The notes below the pieces were generated by a model, which was given only the letters and a program-made list of their open reading frames with translations, made no database searches and was not told the DNA's origin. This document shows positions 26,326 through 33,439 of a DNA stretch of 64,000 bases, one piece after another (position 1 is the stretch's first letter; each line of letters opens with the position of its first letter). Source of the stretch: Paraburkholderia sp. IMGN_8 (lineage in GTDB: Bacteria > Pseudomonadota > Gammaproteobacteria > Burkholderiales > Burkholderiaceae); the NCBI RefSeq assembly GCF_038050405.1, contig NZ_CP150900.1:868001-932000 (forward strand). The letters run 5' to 3'. A program made the translations under genes and the position numbers.

Positions 26326-26830
26326 TTCCTGATTCCCGTTATTTTTTAATTGCACATGCGCCAGTGGTCAACCAACAGCCTATCTTATCGTCAAGTTGTA
26401 GCTCAACTTGAGTGCTTGTGCTGTAATCGAGCCTGTCCACAGCGAGCACGGCGCCCGGAGTGTTCGGAAAACCGACTCTTCAACCCCAGCTTCTCGACTT
26501 TGCAATCACCATTCGTTCTCTAATGCTAAAGGCGGTGTGTCATCTGCGAATGAAACAGGGCCAACCGGAGGTTCGTCCTACTGTTAATAAGCTCATGACG
26601 TGGCTCGAAAATTCCGGTCAGATCAAGGGGATGGCACAGGTTCGAGTGAGGGTGACGTGAAATCTGTCACTGTTGCGCGCTGAATTTTTGAAGTGGCAGC
26701 TATCGTATTGATACGATGTGGGCACGAATCGACGTTGCTGCCGACTGGGCAGCAATCCGATCCATGTGCGCCAATTCATTTAGCATGTAGAGGCGTGCAT
26801 AGAAAACGCTTCGATCTGCGGGGAACACTC
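26326..26830. other. intergenic region with dispersed repeat copy 2
   Basis: About 500 bp between divergent genes. It contains an open frame at 26523-26660 (MLKAVCHLRMKQGQPEV then NKLMTWLENSGQIKG) that runs into repeat copy 2 at 26584-26697. In copies 1 and 3 the aligned frame carries stop codons. The frame may be the surviving C-terminal end of a lost gene. No other feature is seen. Confidence 0.5.
26584..26697 (+). repeat. dispersed repeat, copy 2 of 3
   Basis: Matches copies 1 and 3 across TTAATAAGCTCATGACGTGG, CTCGAAAATTC, GATCAAGG and GGGTGACGTGAAATCTGTCA. The conserved GTGACgtgaaaNctGTCAC part is a 5-bp inverted repeat. Ends 133 bp before the 268-aa gene. Confidence 0.72.
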
Positions 26831-27637
26831 ATGAGGGTTTCGGATCCAGAGTATCAAAAGCACGTCCTCTTCGACGAGCTGGAACGGTATGCCCGATTTT
26901 ACGAGAGCCTCGCCGATGGCGTTTTCCAGTTCGTCTCTGTGGGAACGACTGCAATCTGCAATATCGATACTTACGTTTACTCCGCGATTGCGGGCACGAT
27001 CGCATCCATCAGCATGGTTCTACGAGATGGTCGGATCAACGATGCCTATGCCCTGTTGAGAAAATACTACGATTCGGCCGTGATCAACGTCTATTCGGAC
27101 CTGTACCTTCGAGAGCACCGCAAGGGATGGGATTTCACCGCGAAGACGCTACTGGCTGAGCAGATCAACGGTTGGCTGCATGGTCGAGTGAAGTTGCCCG
27201 AGTACCGCGTGATGTCTAATTACATACGGTCTAGTGAAACGCTTCGTACGATCAACAGCGTTCTCCATGCGGACGATAACTACAAGAAGATCCGAAACCG
27301 ATGCAACGATAACACTCACTATAATTTCTTCGAAAACGTCATGCTGAACAATCGGGAAGTGTACAACCGCAACCGAGGTACCGCTCTCGAACAGATCCGG
27401 TTGGACGCGATTGCGATCTTCGTTCTCCACTTCTCCTATGTGGTCTCGGTAAACGAACATTACGTGATGTCGGGTGACTACATGGATCATATGGAGTGCG
27501 GATCAACCCCTCCTGACGGATGTGAGTATTGGGTCGCACCCTACGCACGAGAGACGTTCGACTCGATCCTGCGGGTCCACAGGCCGGATCTGGCAGAAGC
27601 CATTCAAAAAAATAGCGCAATGCAATTTGATAGCTGA
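26831..27637 (+). CDS. unknown protein with a HEPN-like R-x5-H motif
   Basis: 268 aa, largely helical, family not recognised. Residues 152-168 read KKIRNRCNDNTHYNFFE, where R157-x5-H163 in a helical, Asn-rich context fits the Rx4-6H active site of HEPN ribonucleases. The N-terminal half (LERYARFYESLADGVFQFV; NDAYALLRKYYDSAVINVYSD) could supply the other helices of such a fold. ATG 26831 is chosen because the 46 upstream codons overlap the repeat-derived leader. It ends 70 bp before the HEPN/Toprim gene. RNase activity is an inference. Confidence 0.65.
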   Translation: MRVSDPEYQKHVLFDELERYARFYESLADGVFQFVSVGTTAICNIDTYVYSAIAGTIASISMVLRDGRINDAYALLRKYYDSAVINVYSDLYLREHRKGWDFTAKTLLAEQINGWLHGRVKLPEYRVMSNYIRSSETLRTINSVLHADDNYKKIRNRCNDNTHYNFFENVMLNNREVYNRNRGTALEQIRLDAIAIFVLHFSYVVSVNEHYVMSGDYMDHMECGSTPPDGCEYWVAPYARETFDSILRVHRPDLAEAIQKNSAMQFDS

Positions 27638-27707
27638 CGATAGGTCGATTGCTTTAAGCACGCAATTCCTTCACCACCGTTATCAGAGCAACGACGACAG
27701 AGCTACC

Positions 27708-29021
27708 ATGAGCACTGAAATTTCTCTTGAAGTCGGCGGGATGACCGTTGATTGGAGTCAAAATGTAAGGGGTAAAGATCACGGTCCTCTCTACCAGGAG
27801 CAGGACCGCAAACGCCTTGAGTGCGATGGAATCGACTACGGATACTTCGAAAGGGAAGGGCAAAGCCCCGCTGGGTTTGAAATGTCGTTCAGTCGGTCGC
27901 TTGACGCCATCGTTCCTCGTCTGGAATTGCTGGGTTTTCGTCTGGATACAGTTCGTCACTTCTATGAAGTGGCCACGAAGCAGTGGCGGGAGGATCGACT
28001 TGCCCTATTGGAAGCTTTCGATACCAACGGAGCCGAGGCGGAGGCGGTCCCCGAACCGATGAGTTTCGATGAATATTTGGACTTCATTAAAGCCTATCCG
28101 ATCGAAGCCCTGAGCGGCGAAGTTATCGAGGATATAAATGATGAAGGTGAGCGAATATTCCGGGATCGGTTCGGCGGTAAAAAACAACTTGCGCGTATTC
28201 CCGGTGATTCAGACGGCAAGAGTTGGGCGTATTCGGAAAGGTCATTTTTTGGAGCTTTGATCGATTTTCTCGGCCCGTACTCGATGTTGCGGCTACTTGC
28301 CGAATGCCCGGCCAACCGACGCCTAACCGTGGATTGGAGATACGGTCCATTAGTTGAAGAAGGGCGAGCAAGCGTAGATGAGTTCACTCCTTGCGCGCGG
28401 CGGAGGCAAACTTTCCTAATCGTCACTGAAGGATCATCGGATGTCCATATCCTGACGCATGCGATTCAGTTACTGCGGCCCGAGGTGGTCGATTTCTTCC
28501 GTTTCATCGATGTCAGCGAACGACATCCTTTCTCGGGCACAGGAGGGTTGGTTAGGTTCGCTGAGGGGTTGGCAAAGATCGACGTCCAGAACAAGATCGT
28601 ATTCGTGTTCGACAATGATGCTGAAGGCGTTGATGCTTTAAAAACGGTGCGCCGGTTTAAGTTGCCTCTTAATATGGGAACACTGGTCTTGCCTGACATG
28701 CAGGAGTTCCGGCAGTTTCCCTCGCAGGGGCCCGATGGCGTTAGAAATTCGGATATCAATGGGCGAGCAGCCGCAATCGAGTGCTACCTTGACCTGAACC
28801 TCCCGCAGTACGGACCGGCCAAAGTCGTGTGGACAAACTACAAGAGGGACAGCGGTGTCTACCACGGCGCCTTGGAATACAAAGAATCGTATGCCAATGA
28901 GTTCTTCGATCAGAAACGAGAGACGATCCGGGACGGCCGCTACGACGTGAGTAAGATTGAGCGCGTGCTGGATGCGTTGGTGGAAGAATGCAGTTGGTTA
29001 GCTGTTGCGGAGTTTTGCTGA
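27708..29021 (+). CDS. HEPN/Toprim-domain protein
   Basis: 437 aa. The N-terminus STEISLEVGGMTVDWSQNVRG resembles the family annotated as HEPN/Toprim N-terminal domain. The C-terminal half has a Toprim-like core: IVTEGSSDVHIL with Glu241 and Asp245, then VFVFDNDAEGVDAL with Asp302 and Asp304, i.e. the Glu plus DxD metal-binding pattern of OLD-type nucleases and primases. Such proteins are predicted conflict-system effectors or sensors. ATG 27708 is taken at the family start; the upstream open frame overlaps the preceding gene. Probably co-transcribed with the 268-aa gene 70 bp upstream. Confidence 0.8.
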   Translation: MSTEISLEVGGMTVDWSQNVRGKDHGPLYQEQDRKRLECDGIDYGYFEREGQSPAGFEMSFSRSLDAIVPRLELLGFRLDTVRHFYEVATKQWREDRLALLEAFDTNGAEAEAVPEPMSFDEYLDFIKAYPIEALSGEVIEDINDEGERIFRDRFGGKKQLARIPGDSDGKSWAYSERSFFGALIDFLGPYSMLRLLAECPANRRLTVDWRYGPLVEEGRASVDEFTPCARRRQTFLIVTEGSSDVHILTHAIQLLRPEVVDFFRFIDVSERHPFSGTGGLVRFAEGLAKIDVQNKIVFVFDNDAEGVDALKTVRRFKLPLNMGTLVLPDMQEFRQFPSQGPDGVRNSDINGRAAAIECYLDLNLPQYGPAKVVWTNYKRDSGVYHGALEYKESYANEFFDQKRETIRDGRYDVSKIERVLDALVEECSWLAVAEFC

Positions 29022-29356
29022 CAGCGAACATTGCTCAATTAATTATTCTCGCCACCCCTGTAAATTTGCCCGCACGTGGCCGGTTGCGATCCGCGGCGTA
29101 GCGGCGGATTGTGCGTCGAGTCGAATGACGAATGGTAGCGCAGCTTAACCCCTTTAAGCTAATAATCTGGCTCGAAATTCTCCGTTGGATCAAGGAGATA
29201 TAGAGCCGGTGCATGAGGGTGACGTGAAAACTGTCACTGTTGCTCGATGAATTTCGAGGTGGTCGGCGTTGTGTTTGTCGTAGTCGTTCGCTTGCCGTTG
29301 CCTTGAAGGTGGATCTCCTGGACCCTGGACGCACTTTCAACGAATGGAGTGCGATC
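29022..29356. other. intergenic leader with dispersed repeat copy 3
   Basis: 335 bp between the HEPN/Toprim gene and the 100-aa gene. It holds repeat copy 3 at 29153-29261 and, after it, a segment similar to 25396-25487. No open frame of interest. It probably contains the promoter of the 100-aa gene, but no clear -35/-10 pair was fixed. Confidence 0.5.
29153..29261 (+). repeat. dispersed repeat, copy 3 of 3
   Basis: TTTAAGCTAATAATCTGGCT, CGTTGGATCAAGG, GAGGGTGACGTGAAAACTGT and CACTGTTGCTCG match the other copies. Only here is the downstream gene intact. Confidence 0.75.
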
Positions 29357-29659
29357 ATGGTCGATCAGAAGCAAGGCGTGGCGGGTAAAGACGAGAAAGC
29401 AGGTAAGCCTGTTGGCGCCGACGTGAAGGCAAATGTCGGTACTGCGACGACGAACGATACCGCAGCGAAGGCTGAACCGGCTACGCCGACGAAGATGGAA
29501 CTGGCGACGGAAATCTACAAGCGGATGCGTTCCGTCAAGGACGTGACGCGGAAAGACATCATCGAGAAGTTCATCTCCGAAGTGAAGCTGACGAAGGCGG
29601 GAGCGAGCACTTACTACCAGATGATCAAAGACAAGCACGAGCCGATGGGTAAGAAGTGA
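29357..29659 (+). CDS. small basic protein, possible DNA-binding regulator
   Basis: 100 aa. The N-terminal 45 residues are low-complexity (Lys, Ala, Thr, Gly). The C-terminal half (MELATEIYKRMRSVKDVTRK, then DIIEKFISEVKLTKAGASTY, YQMIKDK) is helical and reads like a small winged or HTH domain known from many Burkholderia hypothetical proteins. ATG at 29357. A UUCG-loop terminator follows 24 bp after the stop. A decayed copy lies at 25488. It sits between the HEPN/Toprim pair and the retron-like locus. Confidence 0.72.
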   Translation: MVDQKQGVAGKDEKAGKPVGADVKANVGTATTNDTAAKAEPATPTKMELATEIYKRMRSVKDVTRKDIIEKFISEVKLTKAGASTYYQMIKDKHEPMGKK

Positions 29660-29682
29660 CGGCCGGATTGCGGGAACAGAGG

Positions 29683-29704
29683 GCTCCTTCGGGAGCTTTT
29701 TTTT
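29683..29704 (+). terminator. intrinsic terminator (TTCG tetraloop)
   Basis: GCTCC (29683-29687), loop TTCG, GGAGC (29692-29696), then eight T. Ends the transcript of the 100-aa gene and isolates the retron-like unit downstream. Confidence 0.9.
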
Positions 29705-29726
29705 CGTTCCGACGAAAAGGGCAGTT

Positions 29727-29796
29727 AGTGAACTCGTCGAAATATTCACACACAGTGAACATTTGCCTTGCACGTGTTGATTTTTCGTGGTCTACT
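29727..29796 (+). promoter_or_regulatory. promoter of the retron-like locus with repeated half-sites
   Basis: TTGCAC (29768-29773), 17-bp spacer, TCTACT (29791-29796), predicting a start near 29803. Just upstream, GTGAAC occurs twice on the plus strand, with TTCAC between them, as three possible half-sites (29727-29760) for the XRE protein of the same locus. Confidence 0.55.
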
Positions 29797-29802
29797 GCTT
29801 CT

Positions 29803-30094
29803 CGCAGGCTAGGCGTATCGCCTAGGTGAGCAGTGGCATTTTCCCATCACGTCGAGGAATCAGTTGTGCATTTGCCCGTCCGGCAGAACGCGGAACGGGC
29901 GGCTCTAGCGTCCAGGGTTAGAGAGGTATCGGTGCGCGGGTCGGGTACGGCCGCGTCGAGGAAGCCGGATCGTCGTTCCGTTGTGGGACGACCGATGGGA
30001 CTTCCTCCAGCCGAAGGGACTGGTGTTGGGCTTGCGCGTCGGTTGGCTCCTTTCGATTCATTCGCCGTGAGGAACGTTGGGCTACGCCGATACG
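29803..30094 (+). ncRNA. candidate retron msr-msd non-coding RNA
   Basis: The 290-nt segment after the promoter has no supported gene and folds strongly. Hairpin 1: CTAGGCG-TAT-CGCCTAG (29809-29825). Hairpin 2: GCCCGTCCG, 8-nt loop, CGGAACGGGC (29874-29900). A long hairpin: GAGGAAG (29958-29964) with CTTCCTC (30001-30007) enclosing ATCGTCGTTCC-GTTGT-GGGACGACCGAT (29969-29996), which looks like an msd stem. CGTATCG (29814-29820) is complementary to CGATACG (30088-30094) and could be the a1/a2 pair. Short msr hairpins, then one long stem, bracketed by complementary ends and upstream of a reverse transcriptase, is retron architecture. Exact ends are guesses. Confidence 0.6.
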
Positions 30095-30132
30095 GGACAG
30101 CGGCGGTGGCGCCGCGTTCTGGGAGCTGCGAA

Positions 30133-30375
30133 ATGCAGAGAGATGCTTTAACAGTAGCAATCGCGACGCTGCAAAAGCTGCGCGAGATCTATCACAGCCA
30201 ACTCGACGCTAGTGTACTGGCGGAACTCGATGATGTACTCGAATTGCTGAAACAGCAGTCCGAACGCCTCGAAGTTGTTCGGCGTGGAGAACTCGAAGGC
30301 CGAGTTTTTCGCATCTTCGCAATGGTCTTGAGGATCGTGACTAACATCACGGATCTGATGGATCGTTGGCAGTAA
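30133..30375 (+). CDS. small helical protein of the retron-like locus
   Basis: 80 aa, entirely helical: a leucine-rich coiled-coil-like segment (AIATLQKLREIYHSQLDASV; LDDVLELLKQQSERLEVV) and a hydrophobic C-terminus (RVFRIFAMVLRIVTNITDLM) that could touch a membrane. GGGAG lies 7 nt before ATG 30133. Open frame upstream of this start belongs to the structured RNA region and is not conserved-looking. As I recall, one class of retron (type VI) carries a short unknown protein plus an HTH protein, which this order matches. It may be the toxic effector. Confidence 0.68.
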   Translation: MQRDALTVAIATLQKLREIYHSQLDASVLAELDDVLELLKQQSERLEVVRRGELEGRVFRIFAMVLRIVTNITDLMDRWQ

Positions 30376-30417
30376 AGCCAAGTCACGGCAAGCCCCACAG
30401 TTGATTGGGTGAGTACT

Positions 30418-30720
30418 ATGAACATGGGTCAGGCTATCAAGATGTGTCGGACTCGTAGGTCGTTGTCACAGGCTGAATTAGCGGGACTTGCGGGTTGTTC
30501 GATTTCTTACCTTTCCATGTTGGAAAGCAATCAAAGGGATCCGTCGCTATCCACTTTGAAGAGCATTGCTGGAGCGTTACGCATCCCAACGGAGATTCTG
30601 TTCTTTCTGGGATCAGATCGAGAAGAGCTTGCAGGTATGGATAAAGAACTCTCCGGTCAGCTCGCCCGCGCGGCGTTGGAGATATTGAGTGATACACATG
30701 AACCGGTCAGGGGTTCCTAG
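30418..30720 (+). CDS. XRE-family regulator of the retron-like locus
   Basis: 100 aa HTH_XRE protein: GQAIKMCRTRRSLSQAELAG (helices 1-2), CSISYLSMLESNQRDPSLST (recognition helix) and LKSIAGALRIPTEILFF, then a short acidic tail. GGGTGAG precedes; ATG 30418 or 30424 are both possible. It starts 42 bp after the 80-aa gene and its 3' end overlaps the reverse transcriptase start by 32 bp, so the three are translationally linked. It may repress the locus or act as part of a toxin-antitoxin-like unit. Confidence 0.85.
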   Translation: MNMGQAIKMCRTRRSLSQAELAGLAGCSISYLSMLESNQRDPSLSTLKSIAGALRIPTEILFFLGSDREELAGMDKELSGQLARAALEILSDTHEPVRGS

Positions 30721-31729
30721 GTACACGGCTACTCCCATAGAAAGTATGGCGGCATTGTCGCGAGCGCTGGGTGTAACAGCCGAGCAACTCGCTGCAGTCG
30801 CCGCCAAAGCTTCCTCTCTTTACCGAGTCGCGGACAAGATCGAAAAAGCGGACGGTACGCTCCGCGAAACGTTTGATGCGAAGCCGGTGTTGAAGGACAT
30901 TCATCGGCGGATCAAGCTGGCCATTCTCGATCGAGTAAGGTTTCCCAACTACCTGACTGGCAGTGTGAAAGGGCAGGACTATCGCACGAACGCGCTGCTG
31001 CATCGCAATTCAAAGATCCTGATTAGCGAAGACATACAGGGGTTCTTTCCCTCGACTACGCAGCATCTCGTGGAGGAAGTCTGGTCCCAGTTCTTCGGTT
31101 TTTCTGCCGACGTGGCACAGTGCCTAGCAGCTCTTTGCACCAAAGATGGCGCTCTCCCGCAAGGGGCCATCACAAGTCCGCATGTCGCGAATCTCGTCTT
31201 TTGGCGTGTCGAACCAGCGATACATGCGGAGATGGCGTCTCGAGGAATACGATATTCGCGATATGTTGACGATGTTTGTATTTCTTCCAGCACTGGCATT
31301 GCTCATATCGATAAGCAGTCAGTGATCGCAGTCGTGTACGCAATGCTGGCACGACACGGCTATTCTGCCAAACGATCGAAACACAAAATCCTGACGGCGA
31401 GCGGCCGCATCACAGCAACCAAGCTTGGCGTCAACGGGGATCCCAGCCTGTCAGGTCAGCAGCGAGGACAGATTCGCGCTGCCGTACACAAGCTCGAACT
31501 GACATTCGCGACTGGCGCTTTCTCGGAGGCGCGAGCGCTTTTACCCTCCGTCATAGGTCGGGTCAGCATGCTTGCGCGTTTTCATTCTACTGAGGGACAA
31601 GCGTTGAAGCGACGCATCGCTTTCATACGAGAGCAATTGCAGCTCGTCCCAATGGTGACAAAAAGAAAGAACTCGATTGACGTCGTAGTGCCCGTTGGGG
31701 TTGACGGCATGTCAACTGTTCCTTGGTGA
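30689..31729 (+). CDS. retron-type reverse transcriptase
   Basis: 346 aa. The order of RT motifs is clear: N101-A-L-L-H105 (the NAxxH signature of retron RTs), D115 in SEDIQGFFPST (palm Asp), PQGAITSP (157-164), YVDD (192-195) with the catalytic Asp pair, then KRSKHKILTASG. The retron VTG position reads ATKLGVN, a variant. No maturase or endonuclease domain, which argues against a group II intron. GTG 30689 has GGAG 7 nt upstream; ATG 30698 is the alternative. It would reverse-transcribe the adjacent structured RNA into msDNA. Confidence 0.9.
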   Translation: MIHMNRSGVPRYTATPIESMAALSRALGVTAEQLAAVAAKASSLYRVADKIEKADGTLRETFDAKPVLKDIHRRIKLAILDRVRFPNYLTGSVKGQDYRTNALLHRNSKILISEDIQGFFPSTTQHLVEEVWSQFFGFSADVAQCLAALCTKDGALPQGAITSPHVANLVFWRVEPAIHAEMASRGIRYSRYVDDVCISSSTGIAHIDKQSVIAVVYAMLARHGYSAKRSKHKILTASGRITATKLGVNGDPSLSGQQRGQIRAAVHKLELTFATGAFSEARALLPSVIGRVSMLARFHSTEGQALKRRIAFIREQLQLVPMVTKRKNSIDVVVPVGVDGMSTVPW

Positions 31730-31777
31730 TCTGCGCGGCAGCGACGCACGGCCGATTGGACATTGGTGAACTTAACT

Positions 31778-33061
31778 ATGAAGCGCAGCGAGTTATACGA
31801 AAGGGTCTGGTCGGCACCGATGACTAGGCTAGCCAAGCAGTTGGGAATATCGGACGTGGGTCTAGCCAAAGCTTGCCGTCGTCATGACGTGCCTGCCCCG
31901 CCCCGGGGTTACTGGGCCAAACTCGCCGCTGGGCACAAGCCCCCGCGAACTCCGCTGCCAAACCCGAAACTTGATGTCGAGGTGCATTTCACAACCCTTG
32001 ATCCCAACCAACTGGCGCGCAGAAGAGCCAATGAGAGTCGGCGCGCGGAGTTGCGACCGATATCGGATGCATCGGAGAAAGAACGAGCACCGATTGTATT
32101 CGCAACTGACCTCGAAAGCGCACATCCGTTAGTTAGGGCTACACACAGGTACTGCGACCGCCTTCCGCGCTTGATCGAGCGCGCCATGCGCAACCGGGGC
32201 AAGGGCTGGATAGATACAAAGCCGGAGGATCGCCCACCTCCTGAGCAGCATGGCCGGTACCATTTAATCCGGGAAGGATGCCTCGACATCAACGCATCAC
32301 TTGTATCCATGGACTGGATTCTGCTGTTCCACGCCACGCTTTTGCGCGGCCTGTCAGACGGCGGTATGAAGATCGTGAGGCTGGAGAAAACCGAAGCAAC
32401 GTACGCTCGGCGTCGTAGTGAAGCGGTAATTGAAATGAGACTGGGAGATGAGACTTTCTCGCTCAAGTTTTCCGAGGGGTACCGCCGTATTCGGCTTTCC
32501 CCGGCCGAGGTAGCGGAGAAACGGAAGGAATCGTCATGGGCGAGCGATTATGAGACGAAGCCGTCCGGAAATTTCACCTTCAGCATTCAGGGAACAGAGT
32601 ATCGGGCCAGTAAAACCTGGCAGGGCACGCAGGAAAAACTGCAAGGGCTTCTCGATGAGATCGTGCGAACAGCATTGCTGTTGCCCGCGCTGCAGATGCG
32701 GTTGCGAACAGAGCGAAAAGCTACCGAGGCCGATCAACAACGCGCAGCGGAGGCGCGAGCGCGAGAGCAGCGACGAAGCGATGCCCAAGCGGAACAGCTG
32801 AAGCAGGCTTTCCTCATGATGGAGGCGGACGCACGTGTTCAGCAGTTAAAGAGCTTTCTGGATCGGCTAGAACAGAGAGCCGACGATTTTCAGCCTCCCT
32901 ATGACGACCGGGTGAAGATATGGCTGAAGGTTGTCAGGAATGAACTCGCTGCTCGAAATCCGGCAGACGAGATTTTGTCCCGATGCGTTACTGTTCCATC
33001 GTGGACGACCTGGCCCCCTGCGTGGTGGCCGACCGATACCAAGCTAGATATCGTCGATTGA
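31778..33061 (+). CDS. unknown island protein with N-terminal HTH-like segment
   Basis: 427 aa. The N-terminus MKRSELYERVWSAPMTRLAK, then QLGISDVGLAKACRRHDVPA and PPRGYWAKLAAG, is a conserved block I know from many uncharacterised island proteins and has HTH character. A charged coiled-coil follows (about residues 305-365, rich in Arg, Glu, Ala and Gln). The C-terminus WPPAWWPTDTKLD is Trp-rich. It starts 48 bp after the RT stop, with no terminator between, so it may belong to the same transcript. ATG 31778 was chosen; GTG 31766 is possible. Confidence 0.72.
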   Translation: MKRSELYERVWSAPMTRLAKQLGISDVGLAKACRRHDVPAPPRGYWAKLAAGHKPPRTPLPNPKLDVEVHFTTLDPNQLARRRANESRRAELRPISDASEKERAPIVFATDLESAHPLVRATHRYCDRLPRLIERAMRNRGKGWIDTKPEDRPPPEQHGRYHLIREGCLDINASLVSMDWILLFHATLLRGLSDGGMKIVRLEKTEATYARRRSEAVIEMRLGDETFSLKFSEGYRRIRLSPAEVAEKRKESSWASDYETKPSGNFTFSIQGTEYRASKTWQGTQEKLQGLLDEIVRTALLLPALQMRLRTERKATEADQQRAAEARAREQRRSDAQAEQLKQAFLMMEADARVQQLKSFLDRLEQRADDFQPPYDDRVKIWLKVVRNELAARNPADEILSRCVTVPSWTTWPPAWWPTDTKLDIVD

Positions 33062-33314
33062 CTTGGTGCAAGCGGAAACTCGATATGAGTTCGAGAAATG
33101 TATTCATGGCCGCACGGAGCCGCTCAGCGCTATTAGGCCGATGCGAAACAGGATGGCCGACAATATGCCATCCAGATTATTAGCTTTTAACTTGATGTGC
33201 TGGGATGAAAACTGGCGTCGCCGTCAAACCCGCATGACACGTGGTTTCTAATGGTGCCCGCTGGAAAACCACGTCTTAAACCCGCATGAATAGTGGGTTT
33301 GCTCAAGCCGTTGC
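33062..33314. other. island end region with repeats
   Basis: About 250 bp without a supported gene. AAACCCGCATGA occurs twice (33226-33237 and 33278-33289). Between them lies the inverted repeat ACGTGGTTT (33239-33247) / AAACCACGT (33266-33274). AAACCC...GGGTTT (33278-33300) can also form a hairpin. Candidate arm-type integrase sites or a terminator of the preceding gene. Confidence 0.5.
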
Positions 33315-33361
33315 AGCTTGGGAAGCTAGGGTATTACCATTATACGACGCCCGCAGAGCGC
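33315..33361 (+). repeat. attR: 47-bp direct repeat with tRNA-Gly 5' half
   Basis: Identical to 10310-10356. It holds tRNA-Gly nucleotides 1-40 in reverse orientation plus 7 bp of 5' flank, and no 3' half, so it is a displaced fragment and not a functional tRNA. It marks the right end of the island. Confidence 0.92.
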
Positions 33362-33364
33362 ATG

Positions 33365-33394
33365 ATTTTACTCGAAAAAGGGTAGTTTGCGCAA
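33365..33394 (-). promoter_or_regulatory. original tRNA-Gly promoter, now orphaned
   Basis: On the minus strand TTGCGC (33389-33394) and TAAAAT (33365-33370) are separated by 18 bp and point at the tRNA 5'-half fragment. In the uninterrupted chromosome this would have driven tRNA-Gly(CCC). Confidence 0.55.
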
Positions 33395-33439
33395 ATCGCG
33401 CTACTACCACCCTTTCCCATACGGCGCATCGAGCGCCGT

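Larger units (their letters stand above)
10310..33361. mobile_element. 23-kb genomic island in tRNA-Gly(CCC)
   Basis: The island is bounded by 47-bp perfect direct repeats (10310-10356, 33315-33361). It contains a tyrosine integrase, a P4-type primase-helicase, several XRE regulators and cargo with defence-type domains, and has visibly lower GC and different codon use than the flanks. The integrase lies near the middle rather than at an end, which suggests a composite or rearranged island. No structural phage genes, conjugation genes or terminase are visible, so it resembles a satellite or integrative element that needs a helper to move. Confidence 0.85.

Noticed and set aside
26460..26660. 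66-aa gene before the 268-aa gene
   Set aside because: It runs into dispersed repeat copy 2; the aligned frame is broken in the other copies. Treated as a gene remnant, not a gene.
29833..30132. N-terminal 100 residues of a longer version of the 80-aa retron-locus protein
   Set aside because: The upstream frame crosses the hairpin-rich RNA, is rich in Arg, Gly and Ser, and a good RBS precedes the internal ATG at 30133.
31000..31729. Group II intron reverse transcriptase
   Set aside because: No maturase or HNH domain and no intron RNA domain V/VI after the gene; the NAxxH motif fits a retron better.
33315..33361. Second tRNA-Gly gene
   Set aside because: Only nucleotides 1-40 are present; the T-arm, acceptor 3' strand and CCA are missing. 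It is an attachment-site fragment.
10310..33361. Complete prophage
   Set aside because: No capsid, tail, portal, terminase or lysis genes are visible; only integrase and primase suggest a phage-satellite origin.
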